From Myxococcota bacterium (lineage in GTDB: Bacteria > Myxococcota_A > UBA9160 > SMWR01), in the NCBI GenBank assembly GCA_022447545.1, contig JAKVBI010000012.1:1-58467 (forward strand): a stretch of 58,467 nt of DNA. The letters run 5' to 3'. Of this stretch, positions 9,401 to 16,999 are shown piece after piece. The notes below the pieces were generated by a model. It was given only the letters and a program-made list of their open reading frames with translations. It searched no databases and was not told the origin of the DNA. Every line of letters begins with the position of its first letter. The stretch's first letter is position 1. Both the position numbers and the translations under genes were made by a program.

Positions 9401-9508
9401 GCCTATCACGCTCTGCACGTTCTGAATACGAGGCCCGCCATCACCTACCTGGCCAAGGTCACGAGAAACGAAACCGATAGTGGCGCGAAGCCGGGAGGGC
9501 ATCACTGA
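6443..9508 (+). CDS. actB: Alternative Complex III subunit B, molybdopterin-oxidoreductase-like plus ferredoxin domains
   Basis: A 1021-residue fusion. The N-terminus has a Tat motif (RRDFLK at 6-11) and a cysteine at 25 in an ATGC context that could be lipidated. Residues about 50-690 resemble the large subunit of bis-MGD oxidoreductases; residues about 750-970 form a four-cluster ferredoxin domain like NrfC/PsrB with CSGCAAC near 764, CQQCGAAPCEPVC, CIGTRYCSNNC, CTFCVQ and CQQTC near 955. A His/Gly-rich linker joins the domains. In characterised complexes the first domain has no molybdenum cofactor. Unusually, this copy keeps a complete CxxCxxxC...C site at Cys54, 57, 61 and 89. Its stop overlaps the actC start by one base (TGATG), indicating translational coupling. 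Confidence 0.95.
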   Translation: MAEFDRRDFLKLVGAGAGAAAATGCSDIPQKLIPYVVQPEEITPGLPVVYASTCQECQGGCGLHVTTREGRPIKLEGNPENPINQGALCARGQASLYRTYHPDRIQGPLRRGSNGELEPISWDDAIALLAEKVGTRGSQTHLLSGPLGPTLKGVVDDFVSASGAGTTRYEPFTQHALIDASRAVFGVEAAPRFDLTDADYILDFGSDFLEVGSSPVEHTRQFADSRDILRHPNGGATFVYVGPRMSMTASNADQWLAAKPGTEGLLALAIGRVALEKSGARGGGQAELKALLADFSAEKVAQQTGVTAQAIEQLGDDLAHSQRAVALPPGIGSSTRSAVATNAAVLILNSVLGAIGETVVYQSDRVGDGAAQSFDAVAKLSNSLQAGDVDVLLILGSNPVYSLPASLGFEEAMQKAFVVSFASEHDETSHSQHVDLILPDHAGMERWGDEAAVPGIHGVIQPTIRPLYNTRAAGDTLLDTARALKSDAVGPEDFQQRVRAQFGGSESDWREVLARGGVYEQVAAIPVQLSAQGIAGLDFAPPELSGDGAYVLLPNVSPLMYDGSGASIPVLQELPDPVTSIMWQSWVEISREMADSLELVVGDVVSIATPSGTIEVPAYPRGGIRSDVVAVATGQGHTVGLYASRDGKARGVNVMDALPAATDEAGGRAWLTTRAAIQKTGRSERMAQAQGSDNKRGRQLAETVSLSALAAAAHDSHDTQADGHGGGHGGASGSHEIRKAYDATDDSTEDSAYRWGMTIDLDRCSGCAACVAACYYENNIPTVGEEGAQRSRQMSWLRIERYVGDGTKEMLAGRHPGAKNTSHAYTDHEELGEVDIRHSPMLCQQCGAAPCEPVCPVYATYHTPEGLNAMIYNRCIGTRYCSNNCPYKVRRFNWFDYQIESWPEPTRLMLNPDVTVRGQGVMEKCTFCVQRIQSARQVAKDEGRPIADDEVQTACQQTCASQAIQFGNLKDDESKAVQEASKNPVRAYHALHVLNTRPAITYLAKVTRNETDSGAKPGGHH

Positions 9509-10875
9509 TGACACCTCCTCCGGACACAGCGGCCACCATGATGCGACCCGCCCCGGCACTTCGAGACTCTCAGGCGAATATCGATCTGCTGAGGGTGATG
9601 GATGGCATCTCCCTCAAATACCTGATGCTCCTGGCGACGACCGTGGGCTTCATGCTCCTGGCCGGCGGAACCTGGGTCTATCAGGTCTACAAGGGACTCG
9701 GAATTGCGGGCTACGCCCACCCGGTATTCTGGGGCGCCTATATCGTCACCTTCGTCTTCTGGGTCGGCATTGCCCACGCGGGGACGCTCATCTCGGCGAT
9801 CCTGTATCTGTTCCGGGCGAAATGGCGGAATGCGATCAACCGCAGCGCCGAGGCGATGACCGTCTTCGCAGTTCTCACGGCTGCGCAATTCCTGGGAATC
9901 CACGTCGGCCGGCTCTGGAAGTCGTATTTCATCCTTCCGTATCCCAACCAGCGCGGGCTCTGGGTCAATTTTAAAAGCCCACTGCTCTGGGACACCTTTG
10001 CGATCGGCACCTACGCCACGATCTCCATCGTTTTCTTTGCCATCGGTCTGATCCCCGACATCGCCATCGCACGCGATCGCGCCACGGGTTGGCGGAAGGT
10101 GGTGTACACGGTCCTGGCCTGCGGTTGGCAAGGGAGTTCCAAGCAGTGGAAGGCCCACAGTCGCACGACCCTTCACCTTTCGGGGTTGGCGACACCGCTG
10201 GTCCTCTCCGTTCACAGTGTCGTGTCCTGGGACTTCGCCATGTCCATCGTCCCCGGCTGGCACGCCACGATCTTTGGCCCCTATTTCGTCGCCGGTGCAA
10301 TCTTCTCGGGTTTCGCAATGGTGCTGACGGTGATGATCCCCGTGCGCCGCATCTACGGTCTCGAGGCCTACATCACCGACTATCACTTAGAGAACATGTC
10401 GCGCTTCCTGCTGCTCACGTCGATCATCGTGGGCTACGCGTATCTCTCGGAGTACTTCATCTCCTGGTACAGCGCAGTGGAGTTCGAACAGACGCACTTC
10501 TGGATGCGCGCCTTCGGACCCTACTGGTTCTCCACCTGGTGCATGCTGGGCTTCAACGGGATCCTTCCCCAACTGCTGTGGTTTAAACAGTTGAGGACCA
10601 ATATCTGGTTCCTGTTCATCTTGTCGATCTTCATCAACATCGGGATGTGGTTCGAACGCTACGTGATCATCATCGAGGGCCTGTCTTTCGAGCACGACCC
10701 CGCCGCATGGGGGCTCTACACACCCTCGTGGGCTGAAATGGCCATCGTGGCCGGGAGCTTTGGGTTCTTCGGGACGTTGTTCCTGATCTTCCTGAAGCTG
10801 TTCCCCGTCGTCGCGATCGCCGAAGTGAAGGAACTCGAGATCCATCAGCGTTCCCACGAAGGAGGGACGCACTGA
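9508..10875 (+). CDS. actC: Alternative Complex III subunit C, NrfD-like quinol-binding membrane protein
   Basis: A 455-residue polytopic membrane protein of the NrfD/PsrC family with about ten hydrophobic spans; the amphipathic N-terminus (to about residue 38) is followed by TM1 (LMLLATTVGFMLLAGG). Blocks such as FWVGIAHAGTLISAIL and HSVVSWDFAMSIVPGWHATIFGPYFVAG are typical of ActC, which carries the menaquinol/ubiquinol site and a proton path next to the last FeS cluster of ActB. Length is normal for the family. The start overlaps the actB stop by one base and its own stop overlaps actD in the same way (TGATG), so ActB, ActC and ActD are probably made in step. Confidence 0.95.
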   Translation: MTPPPDTAATMMRPAPALRDSQANIDLLRVMDGISLKYLMLLATTVGFMLLAGGTWVYQVYKGLGIAGYAHPVFWGAYIVTFVFWVGIAHAGTLISAILYLFRAKWRNAINRSAEAMTVFAVLTAAQFLGIHVGRLWKSYFILPYPNQRGLWVNFKSPLLWDTFAIGTYATISIVFFAIGLIPDIAIARDRATGWRKVVYTVLACGWQGSSKQWKAHSRTTLHLSGLATPLVLSVHSVVSWDFAMSIVPGWHATIFGPYFVAGAIFSGFAMVLTVMIPVRRIYGLEAYITDYHLENMSRFLLLTSIIVGYAYLSEYFISWYSAVEFEQTHFWMRAFGPYWFSTWCMLGFNGILPQLLWFKQLRTNIWFLFILSIFINIGMWFERYVIIIEGLSFEHDPAAWGLYTPSWAEMAIVAGSFGFFGTLFLIFLKLFPVVAIAEVKELEIHQRSHEGGTH

Positions 10876-11375
10876 TGCCGACCCTGGTCAGCGTGTTCGA
10901 CCGGCCTCAAGACATCGTCAGCGCCGTCAAACGACTACGAAATCGGGGATTCACCGACCTCGAGACCTATTCGCCGGCGCCTTTCGCCGAAATCGACGAT
11001 GCCATGATCGAGAAACCCAGCCGAGTGCGCGCATTTACTCTGGTGGGAGGTCTTGCTGGGGTGACCACGGGTTACACGATCACGATCTGGATGGCGAACA
11101 ACTGGCAGATCATGCTGGGAGGCAAGCCGTTTTCATCGATCCCGCCCTATACGATCATTGCCTTCGAGCTCACCATCCTCTTCGGTGGTCTGATGACAGC
11201 TCTGGGACTGTTCATCGTCGGCAAGCTTGGGCGCAAGCGGGATCCCGAATACAGTCCGCGGTTTTCGGCCGAAGAATTTGGCCTGGTGGTGCGTTGTCAG
11301 GACCGGGATGTCGCCGAGATCGAGGCGCTGGTTCGAGACAACCACGCGACGGAGGTCGAACTTGTTGGCGCCTAG
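10875..11375 (+). CDS. actD: Alternative Complex III subunit D (DUF3341)
   Basis: A 166-residue DUF3341 protein. The first ~55 residues form a soluble ferredoxin-like fold (LVSVFDRPQDIVSAVKRLRNRGF), followed by two membrane spans at about 55-75 and 95-118 and a short C-terminal tail. ActD is a structural subunit that packs against ActC and ActF and carries no cofactor. It is coupled to actC by a one-base overlap; the actE start lies inside its last codons. Confidence 0.92.
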   Translation: MPTLVSVFDRPQDIVSAVKRLRNRGFTDLETYSPAPFAEIDDAMIEKPSRVRAFTLVGGLAGVTTGYTITIWMANNWQIMLGGKPFSSIPPYTIIAFELTILFGGLMTALGLFIVGKLGRKRDPEYSPRFSAEEFGLVVRCQDRDVAEIEALVRDNHATEVELVGA

Positions 11376-11949
11376 CCATACGAGTCTCGCGGGTTTGCGA
11401 GCGACCCTCGCTTGCGCCGTGTTGATGGTCGGTTCGACGGGCTGCTGGGAGCAGTGGTCTGAGGACTGGTTTCCGCAGATGAAATGGCAAAAGGCCGTGG
11501 GAGCTTTCGAGTCCATCGACTTCGAGGGTCGAATGGAGGGATTTACGCCTCCGCCCGGCACGGTTCCCATCGGTGGAGGCGAAGCTCCGGTGTCGAATGT
11601 AATCGACTCTGCTTCGGATGCTTTGGTCAACCCGAGGCCCATGAGTCTCGCCTCTCTGAACCGGGGCAAGGCGCAGTACGAGCGTTACTGCGTCACGTGT
11701 CACGGCGCCACCGGTTTGGGCGATGGACCGGTCAGCATGATGGGTCCGATCCAGGGGCCGCTGGCGGCTGTCCTACCCATCGGGGGCCCGGGTAACATCG
11801 CGACCTTGCGTAGCGATGGGCACCTCTACACGACCATTCGTTACGGGCGACGGCGGATGCCGGCCTACAAGCGAATTCCATCACAGGACCGCTGGGACAT
11901 CGTGAATTACATCCGTTACATGAACGGCCAAAAGGGGGTGCAGCCGTGA
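11365..11949 (+). CDS. actE: Alternative Complex III subunit E, monohaem cytochrome c lipoprotein
   Basis: A protein of 194 residues with one haem site, CVTCH, in the second half, and a downstream RRRMPAYKR segment giving the expected axial methionine. The N-terminus is a lipoprotein signal: hydrophobic LACAVLMVGS then TGC, so the mature protein would be anchored by lipid at the cysteine, as known for ActE. No ATG is available; I chose TTG 11365 (or the adjacent TTG 11362) because GGAGG lies at 11351-11355, 6-9 bases upstream. The start is inside the actD coding end and the stop overlaps the actF GTG by 4 bases. ActE probably delivers electrons to an oxidase or soluble cytochrome. Confidence 0.88.
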   Translation: MAPSHTSLAGLRATLACAVLMVGSTGCWEQWSEDWFPQMKWQKAVGAFESIDFEGRMEGFTPPPGTVPIGGGEAPVSNVIDSASDALVNPRPMSLASLNRGKAQYERYCVTCHGATGLGDGPVSMMGPIQGPLAAVLPIGGPGNIATLRSDGHLYTTIRYGRRRMPAYKRIPSQDRWDIVNYIRYMNGQKGVQP

Positions 11950-13220
11950 GCGCGCCCGCTATCGAAACGGTCAATCAGAGAGCGCTACCCGGTGGGGGCT
12001 TGGGCGTCTGCCTGTTCCTGATCAGCATTGGGATCCTGTCGTTCGTCGGCGGCTTGTTCACGGATCCGGTCACCACCTGGCGGGCCTTCCACGTCAATTT
12101 CATCTACTACGCCGGTCTTTCCCAGGCTGGTGTGGTATTGGCCAGCGCATTGTTCCTGGTCGGAGCGCGTTGGTGCGGGCCCATCCGACACATCGCTGCC
12201 GGGTTGTCGGCGTGGGTTCCCGTGACCCTCGTGCTGTTCGCCTTGAGTTGGTTCGGGCGCGAAGCGATCTACGAGCCCTGGATCCACGGCGCCCCCCATG
12301 GAAAAGAGGGATGGCTGACCATCACGCGCGTCTTCCTGATGGATTTCGCCATCCTCGCTGTGCTCACGGTCCTTACGCTCAGCTTCCTGAAGACCAGCTT
12401 TCGTCCCCACCTGCAGGGGGCGTCCGAGCGCCTTCCCATCGCTAAAGGCCTCTTCGAAAGTTGGACCCGCGATTGGCGCGGTGAAGCCGAAGAACAGGAG
12501 GCCTCCCTGCGGAAGTTGGGTTGGCTCACTCCTGTCATCGCGCTGGCCTACGTGTTCGGATACACGTTCATTGGTTTCGACCAGGTGATGTCTCTGCAGC
12601 CGACCTGGTACTCGAACATCTTCGGTTGGTATTTCGGTTGGGGGGGCTGGTTGTGTGCGGTGTGCGCAACGGCTCTGATCTCCGTACTGCTACGGGAAAC
12701 CCCCGGCTGGGAGGGACAGATCACCCGGGCTCGCATGCACGACCTCGGCAAGATGGTCTTCGCCTTCTCGATTTTCTGGATGTATCTGTTCTTCGGTCAG
12801 TACATCGTGATCTGGTATGGCAATCTCCCGGAAGAGACTCAGTTCTTCGAGCCTCGTCTGGGGTCTCAGTTCCTTCAGGACACTTGGTTCTGGGCCTCGT
12901 CCCGCCTCTATGAGCCCTACGTGATGCTGTCGATGACGGCCTGGTTCTGCTGCTGGTGGGTGCCGTTCTGGGTGCTTCTCGGCCAGGAGCCCAAGCGCAC
13001 GCCGGTCATTCTCGGAACCGTTGCCGTCACGGTGCTGGTGGGTTTCTGGCTCGAACGCAACGCTCTGATCTGGCCGTCGCTGGTTCCCGAGGATGGCGGA
13101 GCTTGGTTCGGCGCCATCCAAATCGGTGTGGCCATGGGTTTTCTGGGTGGCTTCGCCCTCGTCTACTTGCTGTTCAGCCGGGTGTTTCCCACACTTCCAG
13201 TGCCGGGTAAGTCCTCCTAG
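11946..13220 (+). CDS. actF: Alternative Complex III subunit F, NrfD-like membrane protein
   Basis: A 424-residue polytopic membrane protein, the second NrfD-like subunit of the complex, with about ten hydrophobic spans beginning at residue 18 (LGVCLFLISIGILSFVGG). The blocks FHVNFIYYAGLSQAG, IGFDQVMSLQPTWYSNIFGWYF and YIVIWYGNLPEET are characteristic of ActF. Start is GTG at 11946, overlapping the actE stop (GTGA). It is the last recognisable act gene; I see no ActG-like small subunit and no cytochrome oxidase, SCO or assembly gene afterwards. The next gene encodes a rhomboid protease 55 bp on. Confidence 0.93.
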   Translation: MSAPAIETVNQRALPGGGLGVCLFLISIGILSFVGGLFTDPVTTWRAFHVNFIYYAGLSQAGVVLASALFLVGARWCGPIRHIAAGLSAWVPVTLVLFALSWFGREAIYEPWIHGAPHGKEGWLTITRVFLMDFAILAVLTVLTLSFLKTSFRPHLQGASERLPIAKGLFESWTRDWRGEAEEQEASLRKLGWLTPVIALAYVFGYTFIGFDQVMSLQPTWYSNIFGWYFGWGGWLCAVCATALISVLLRETPGWEGQITRARMHDLGKMVFAFSIFWMYLFFGQYIVIWYGNLPEETQFFEPRLGSQFLQDTWFWASSRLYEPYVMLSMTAWFCCWWVPFWVLLGQEPKRTPVILGTVAVTVLVGFWLERNALIWPSLVPEDGGAWFGAIQIGVAMGFLGGFALVYLLFSRVFPTLPVPGKSS

Positions 13221-13275
13221 GACGTTCCTCCGCGCGCTTCGCCGAATGTGGACGCCGGGATCCGGCGGAGATTCG

Positions 13276-14670
13276 ATGTACGAGGCGAACGCAGGTCCCC
13301 GAGATACCTTTGCGCTCCACGGTAAACGAGCCATTCAGTTGCAGGCTGATGGTCTCGCTCATCCGAGATCGGCTCGTTCCAGGAGCCCGGTTTTCACCGC
13401 CTACGAGGATCTGACGCACCTGGCATGTTCCAGGCGCTCGTTGTGGATCGGGACGCGTTCGTCGACCTACGTGATCCCACGCGCATTGTTTGCCGATCCC
13501 GAGGCGCCCGAAGCACTGATCCGAGCGATTCTCTCGCTCCTCTCCAGTCGGCCCGGTGGGGCTGCACAACTCTCTCGAATGGCCCAGGTGGAGAGCGTTG
13601 CTCGGACGCCGTCCAGAGCCCTCGCTACCTGGGTTTTCGCCGCCAGTTGCCTGGTCGTCTACGGGCTCCAGATCTTCCTCGGGGATCGCATCTGGAACGT
13701 GGGCTACATGAGCCTGCCCCTGGTTCGCGAGGGGGATCTGTGGCGGGTGGTGACGGGCAATCTCCTCCACGGAGTGCCGGCCTTTCCGGTTCATCTGGCC
13801 TTCAATCTGATCGCGCTTCTGGCGCTAGGGAACCTGGTCGAGCGGGTGCTCGGCTCGGCCCGAACGGCGTGTTTGATGGGTGCGTCGGGCATCGCTTCCA
13901 TGGCCGCCGGGGGGTTGGCCTCAGCCAATGCACTGGTGGGCTCATCAGGGGTGGTCTTTGGGCTGGCAGGGGCCTGTTCTTGGCTCGAATTCCGGCATGC
14001 CCATCAACTGCCGGCCTGGCTGCGAATTCCGCGCCAGAGCATGTACCTCTTTCTGATCCTCAACCTCCTGGTGATGCTGCTCATCCCATTCGTTTCCGGA
14101 GGCGCCCACATCGGCGGGTTCCTGGCCGGAGCTTTGATGTGCGCGGCGCTCACACGATCGGAGGCTCGCCTGGATGGTCACTCCTCGGGTGTGCGGGGGC
14201 TGGCATCGGCGACGATGGCCCTGCTGGCCCTGGCCGTGGGCACTGCGGGCTTCGAGGCCTACGGCCGGCCGCATTTCGATTCGCGATTCAACGTTCGCCT
14301 GGCCCAGTTGCCCGGAGCTTCTCCCAGCGACCTCAATAACCGGGCCTGGGCCATCGCCATCGATCCCGAGGCCTCAACGGAGGATCGCGAGGCTGCGCTG
14401 CTGCTGGCCGAGCGAGCGGTGCAGGATACGGAACGGTCCACCCCCCAGATTCTGGACACACTGGCGGTGATCCAATTTCAGTTGGGATGGAGGGAGTTGG
14501 CCGTCGCGACCATTCTGGAAGCAATCAACCAAGCTCCCTCGGATCCCTACTACCGCGAACAATTGCGCCGGTTCACCACCACCCGGTCACCCGATCGGGA
14601 TCTATTCCTCAATCCGGCGCCCAACCCGCGGTCGTGGGAGGAGCCCGGGCTTCCGGCACGAGTCATCTGA
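13276..14670 (+). CDS. Rhomboid family intramembrane serine protease
   Basis: A 464-residue protein with a rhomboid core at about residues 113-300. The catalytic pair is present: Ser224 in GSSG (residues 222-225) and His278 in the late helix (SGGAHIGGF); the oxyanion residues His173 and Asn177 are in HLAFN. The first ~100 residues are a soluble domain that looks like the C-terminal part of YcxB-like proteins (IPRALF...). The last ~150 residues are helical with a TPR-like pattern and end in a soluble tail. The start at ATG 13276 is chosen because GGCGGAG precedes it and the frame upstream runs inside actF. Same strand as the act operon and possibly co-transcribed, but function in that context is inferred only from position. 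Confidence 0.85.
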   Translation: MYEANAGPRDTFALHGKRAIQLQADGLAHPRSARSRSPVFTAYEDLTHLACSRRSLWIGTRSSTYVIPRALFADPEAPEALIRAILSLLSSRPGGAAQLSRMAQVESVARTPSRALATWVFAASCLVVYGLQIFLGDRIWNVGYMSLPLVREGDLWRVVTGNLLHGVPAFPVHLAFNLIALLALGNLVERVLGSARTACLMGASGIASMAAGGLASANALVGSSGVVFGLAGACSWLEFRHAHQLPAWLRIPRQSMYLFLILNLLVMLLIPFVSGGAHIGGFLAGALMCAALTRSEARLDGHSSGVRGLASATMALLALAVGTAGFEAYGRPHFDSRFNVRLAQLPGASPSDLNNRAWAIAIDPEASTEDREAALLLAERAVQDTERSTPQILDTLAVIQFQLGWRELAVATILEAINQAPSDPYYREQLRRFTTTRSPDRDLFLNPAPNPRSWEEPGLPARVI

Positions 14671-14708
14671 GGCCACAGTCGACGCCGCTCCGCCCCGGAC
14701 TCGGCGCC

Positions 14709-15671
14709 TTACGGCGTGAGTTCATCTCCATCCTGGGGGACGTGGATCTCCCCCTCGAAGCTTCCCCCGACCACCCCGGTCACCTGACTCTCGAACACCG
14801 GCGGGGGACGGAGTCTCACCAGGGCCAGGGCATCGACCCGGGCACGCTGGGCGATGGCACCTACCTGCTCGACGGGCTCATGCAGGGCGGCTTCGCCAGC
14901 AAGGCGCTGTCGGTCCTCGATCCCCAGCTCCTCAGCGATTTCTGGCCCCGGCACGGTTTGGGCTTCGGTGACGAGCAGGTCGGCACCGCGGGAAAACTCC
15001 ACCAATGGCTCCCCGAACCGCCCTGGGCCCGTCACCACTACGGTGCGACCTGCGCCTTCAATCCGGTAGGCGAAACTGTCCGTCCCCAGTCCCGTCAGCG
15101 CTCGCGCGTGCACGGTGAGGTCCCCGACCGCGCTCCGGTAGTCGTCTTCCATCTCGACGACTTGTGGCTTGGGGGGAGGGTCAGTGGCAATCGCCTGGGA
15201 CAGGGCCGCCAGACCGCCCCGGTGTGCCTCCAGGAGGCGATCGATGAACTCTTGGACTCCGGGAGGTCCCACTACGACCAGAGGCTCGTCTCGACCATCC
15301 AGCCAACTGCTGTAGAGCAGGTCGTCGAGCCCCACGGTGTTCTCGGGCAACAGGCTCGTCAACAGGAGGGTGCTCGGCTGGGAGACGGGAATCTGGGCCC
15401 CCCGGAGTGCGTCTGCGACCCCCCTTCCCGCATCGATCAGTACGATTCGTTCACCCAGTGCCACTGCTGTGGAAGGCCCCAGCCGGTCCCGATTCTCGTA
15501 GGCGCCCCCGGTCCCGACGAACACGGTGGTCAGAGACGAGAAACTCCGGGGTGACAGGGGGCGAACACCCTCGGCCACCTGGTCGAATTTCCAGGCTGCA
15601 CACGTCGCCACCCAACTCGAGATCGCGAAGGCCAGGAGAAGTAGGAACAGCACGATCCGCAGGTTGATCAC
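14709..15671 (-). CDS. Metallo-beta-lactamase-fold protein lacking metal ligands, membrane-anchored
   Basis: A 320-residue protein with an N-terminal membrane anchor (about 4-25) and an MBL-like fold. The early strand VLIDAGRGV and the glycine/proline signature VGLDDLL match the RNase Z/PqqB-like class. The metal positions are replaced: where family members have T-H-x-H-x-D-H before GL, this one has TSLLPENTVGL; the later GD motif reads TGPGRFG; and the last histidine position reads LVRLRPP. I therefore expect no binuclear zinc site. Start is GTG 15671, overlapping the purU stop by 4 nt (GTGA), so it is translated in step with PurU. Role unknown; a binding or scaffolding pseudoenzyme is the simplest reading. 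Confidence 0.72.
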   Translation of the reverse strand: MINLRIVLFLLLLAFAISSWVATCAAWKFDQVAEGVRPLSPRSFSSLTTVFVGTGGAYENRDRLGPSTAVALGERIVLIDAGRGVADALRGAQIPVSQPSTLLLTSLLPENTVGLDDLLYSSWLDGRDEPLVVVGPPGVQEFIDRLLEAHRGGLAALSQAIATDPPPKPQVVEMEDDYRSAVGDLTVHARALTGLGTDSFAYRIEGAGRTVVVTGPGRFGEPLVEFSRGADLLVTEAQTVPGPEIAEELGIEDRQRLAGEAALHEPVEQVGAIAQRARVDALALVRLRPPPVFESQVTGVVGGSFEGEIHVPQDGDELTP

Positions 15672-16537
15672 GCAAACACCACCGTCTTGTTGCCGTAGAT
15701 GAGGATCCTGTCCTCGAGGTGCCATCGCACCCCTCGCGAGAGCACCATTCGTTCGACGTCGCGTCCCTTCCGGGTGAGTTCCGAGACCGAATCCCGGTGT
15801 GAACTCCGGATCACGTCTTGCTCGATGATGGGCCCCTCATCGAGGTCGGCGGTGGCGTAGTGGGCGGTGGCGCCGATCAGCTTGACGCCCCGGGTATGGG
15901 CTTGGTGATAGGGGCGTCCGCCACTGAAGGCGGGTAGGAAGGAGTGGTGGATGTTGATGATCTGTGCTGGGAAATGGGCGATGAAGTTCTCTGAAAGGAT
16001 CTGCATATAGCGGGCGAGAACCACCAGATCGATATCGTGTTCCTCCAAAAGCGCGATTTCGGCTCGTTCCTGCTCTGCCTTGGTCTCTGCGGTGATGGGG
16101 AACACGTGGAAGGGGACGCCGAACTGCTGTGCAACGGGTTCGAGGCGCGGGTGGTTGCTGACAATGAGCGGAATCTCACAGACCAACTCGCCTGCCCGGT
16201 GACGCAGTAGCAGGTCGTAGAGACAGTGGTCGTCGCGGGAAACGAACACGGCGACGCGTTTGGTACGCGTGTCGTCCGAGAGCTGAAAGGTCAGGTCGAG
16301 TTCTGCCGAGATCTCGGCCAGAGAGTTTTCGAGCAGCGAGAGGTCGCCTTCGAGATCATCGTGATCGAAGCGAATTCGTTGGAAGAAGATTCCGGCCTCG
16401 GCATCCGTGTGCTGGTCTGCGTCCAGGATGTTGGCGCCGTGGCTGTAGAGCAGCTGCGCGAGTCTCGCGACCAGTCCCCGTTGATCGGGGCAGCTGACGA
16501 GAAGCGTGGAGGTCTTCGGACCGGTGGCATTTGTCAT
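15668..16537 (-). CDS. purU: Formyltetrahydrofolate deformylase
   Basis: A 289-residue protein hydrolysing 10-formyl-THF to THF and formate. The N-terminal ACT domain (about 7-85; LLVSCPDQRGLVARLAQLL) is followed by the formyltransferase-like catalytic domain with RVAVFVSRDDHCLYDLL, the NIHHSFLPAF active-site loop and DEGPIIEQDV, giving the Asn-His-Asp triad. Length is normal for PurU. ATG 16537 is chosen because it is right before the ACT domain; an in-frame ATG 96 bases further upstream adds arginine-rich sequence unlike the family. PurU balances the one-carbon pool and feeds formate for PurT-type purine synthesis. It is followed, with a 4-nt overlap, by a ligand-less MBL protein. Confidence 0.93.
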   Translation of the reverse strand: MTNATGPKTSTLLVSCPDQRGLVARLAQLLYSHGANILDADQHTDAEAGIFFQRIRFDHDDLEGDLSLLENSLAEISAELDLTFQLSDDTRTKRVAVFVSRDDHCLYDLLLRHRAGELVCEIPLIVSNHPRLEPVAQQFGVPFHVFPITAETKAEQERAEIALLEEHDIDLVVLARYMQILSENFIAHFPAQIINIHHSFLPAFSGGRPYHQAHTRGVKLIGATAHYATADLDEGPIIEQDVIRSSHRDSVSELTRKGRDVERMVLSRGVRWHLEDRILIYGNKTVVFA

Positions 16538-16999
16538 GGCGAGCCCAGTGTAGACGCGGACCCGCGCGTTTGCTGAGCCCCTCGGGAATATCGGGGTTGT
16601 GGTCCGGGCGCCGTTCTTCCGATACGTTTTCATACAGGGAACCTCACTCGTTCCCGAGTCTGCGCTCCGCGGGCATTTGGGCTCTCGGGGGGTGGGCGGC
16701 CCGGAGGGGCGGTATCGGCGACTACCTTGGGAAACCGGGAATCGAAGCGGGGTCTGGGCCTCGCTGGAAGTTCTCTACGCCGAAATGGGAGGTAATTCGG
16801 TGAATCATCAATGTACTACGGCGAGTGAGGTGGCGGCGTCCTGACGCCGTGCCGAATTGCACAAATCATTTCGGCGCGCGGGATGCAAGTTCCCAGCGCC
16901 ACCGCCCCGGGAGTGCGGACGCCGTAGCCGCGAAAGTCGCTCCCGGGGCTTTTTCTTGCCTGCAGGTCGGTCTCAGTAGATCTCGACCCGGGCACGGGC
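16538..16999. other. Untranslated region with stacked hairpins (possible small RNA)
   Basis: A 462-bp region with no credible protein gene lies between purU and kdsB, both minus strand. On the plus strand the last 130 bases fold into successive hairpins: CGGCG/CGCCG around 16833-16850, a GGCGC-GGG/CCC-GCGCC hairpin at 16873-16900, and a terminator-like stem at 16904-16949 followed by five T. A terminator facing plus, with no plus-strand gene before it, suggests a small untranslated transcript. I do not recognise a known RNA family in it. Confidence 0.4.
16904..16954 (+). terminator. Rho-independent terminator-like hairpin
   Basis: GCCCCGGGAG at 16904-16913 pairs perfectly with CTCCCGGGGC at 16940-16949, and is followed directly by TTTTT at 16950-16954. 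The long loop contains a smaller GCGG/CCGC hairpin. The T tract is only on the plus-strand side, so it should stop plus-strand transcription; it could weakly block minus-strand read-through from kdsB. Confidence 0.65.
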
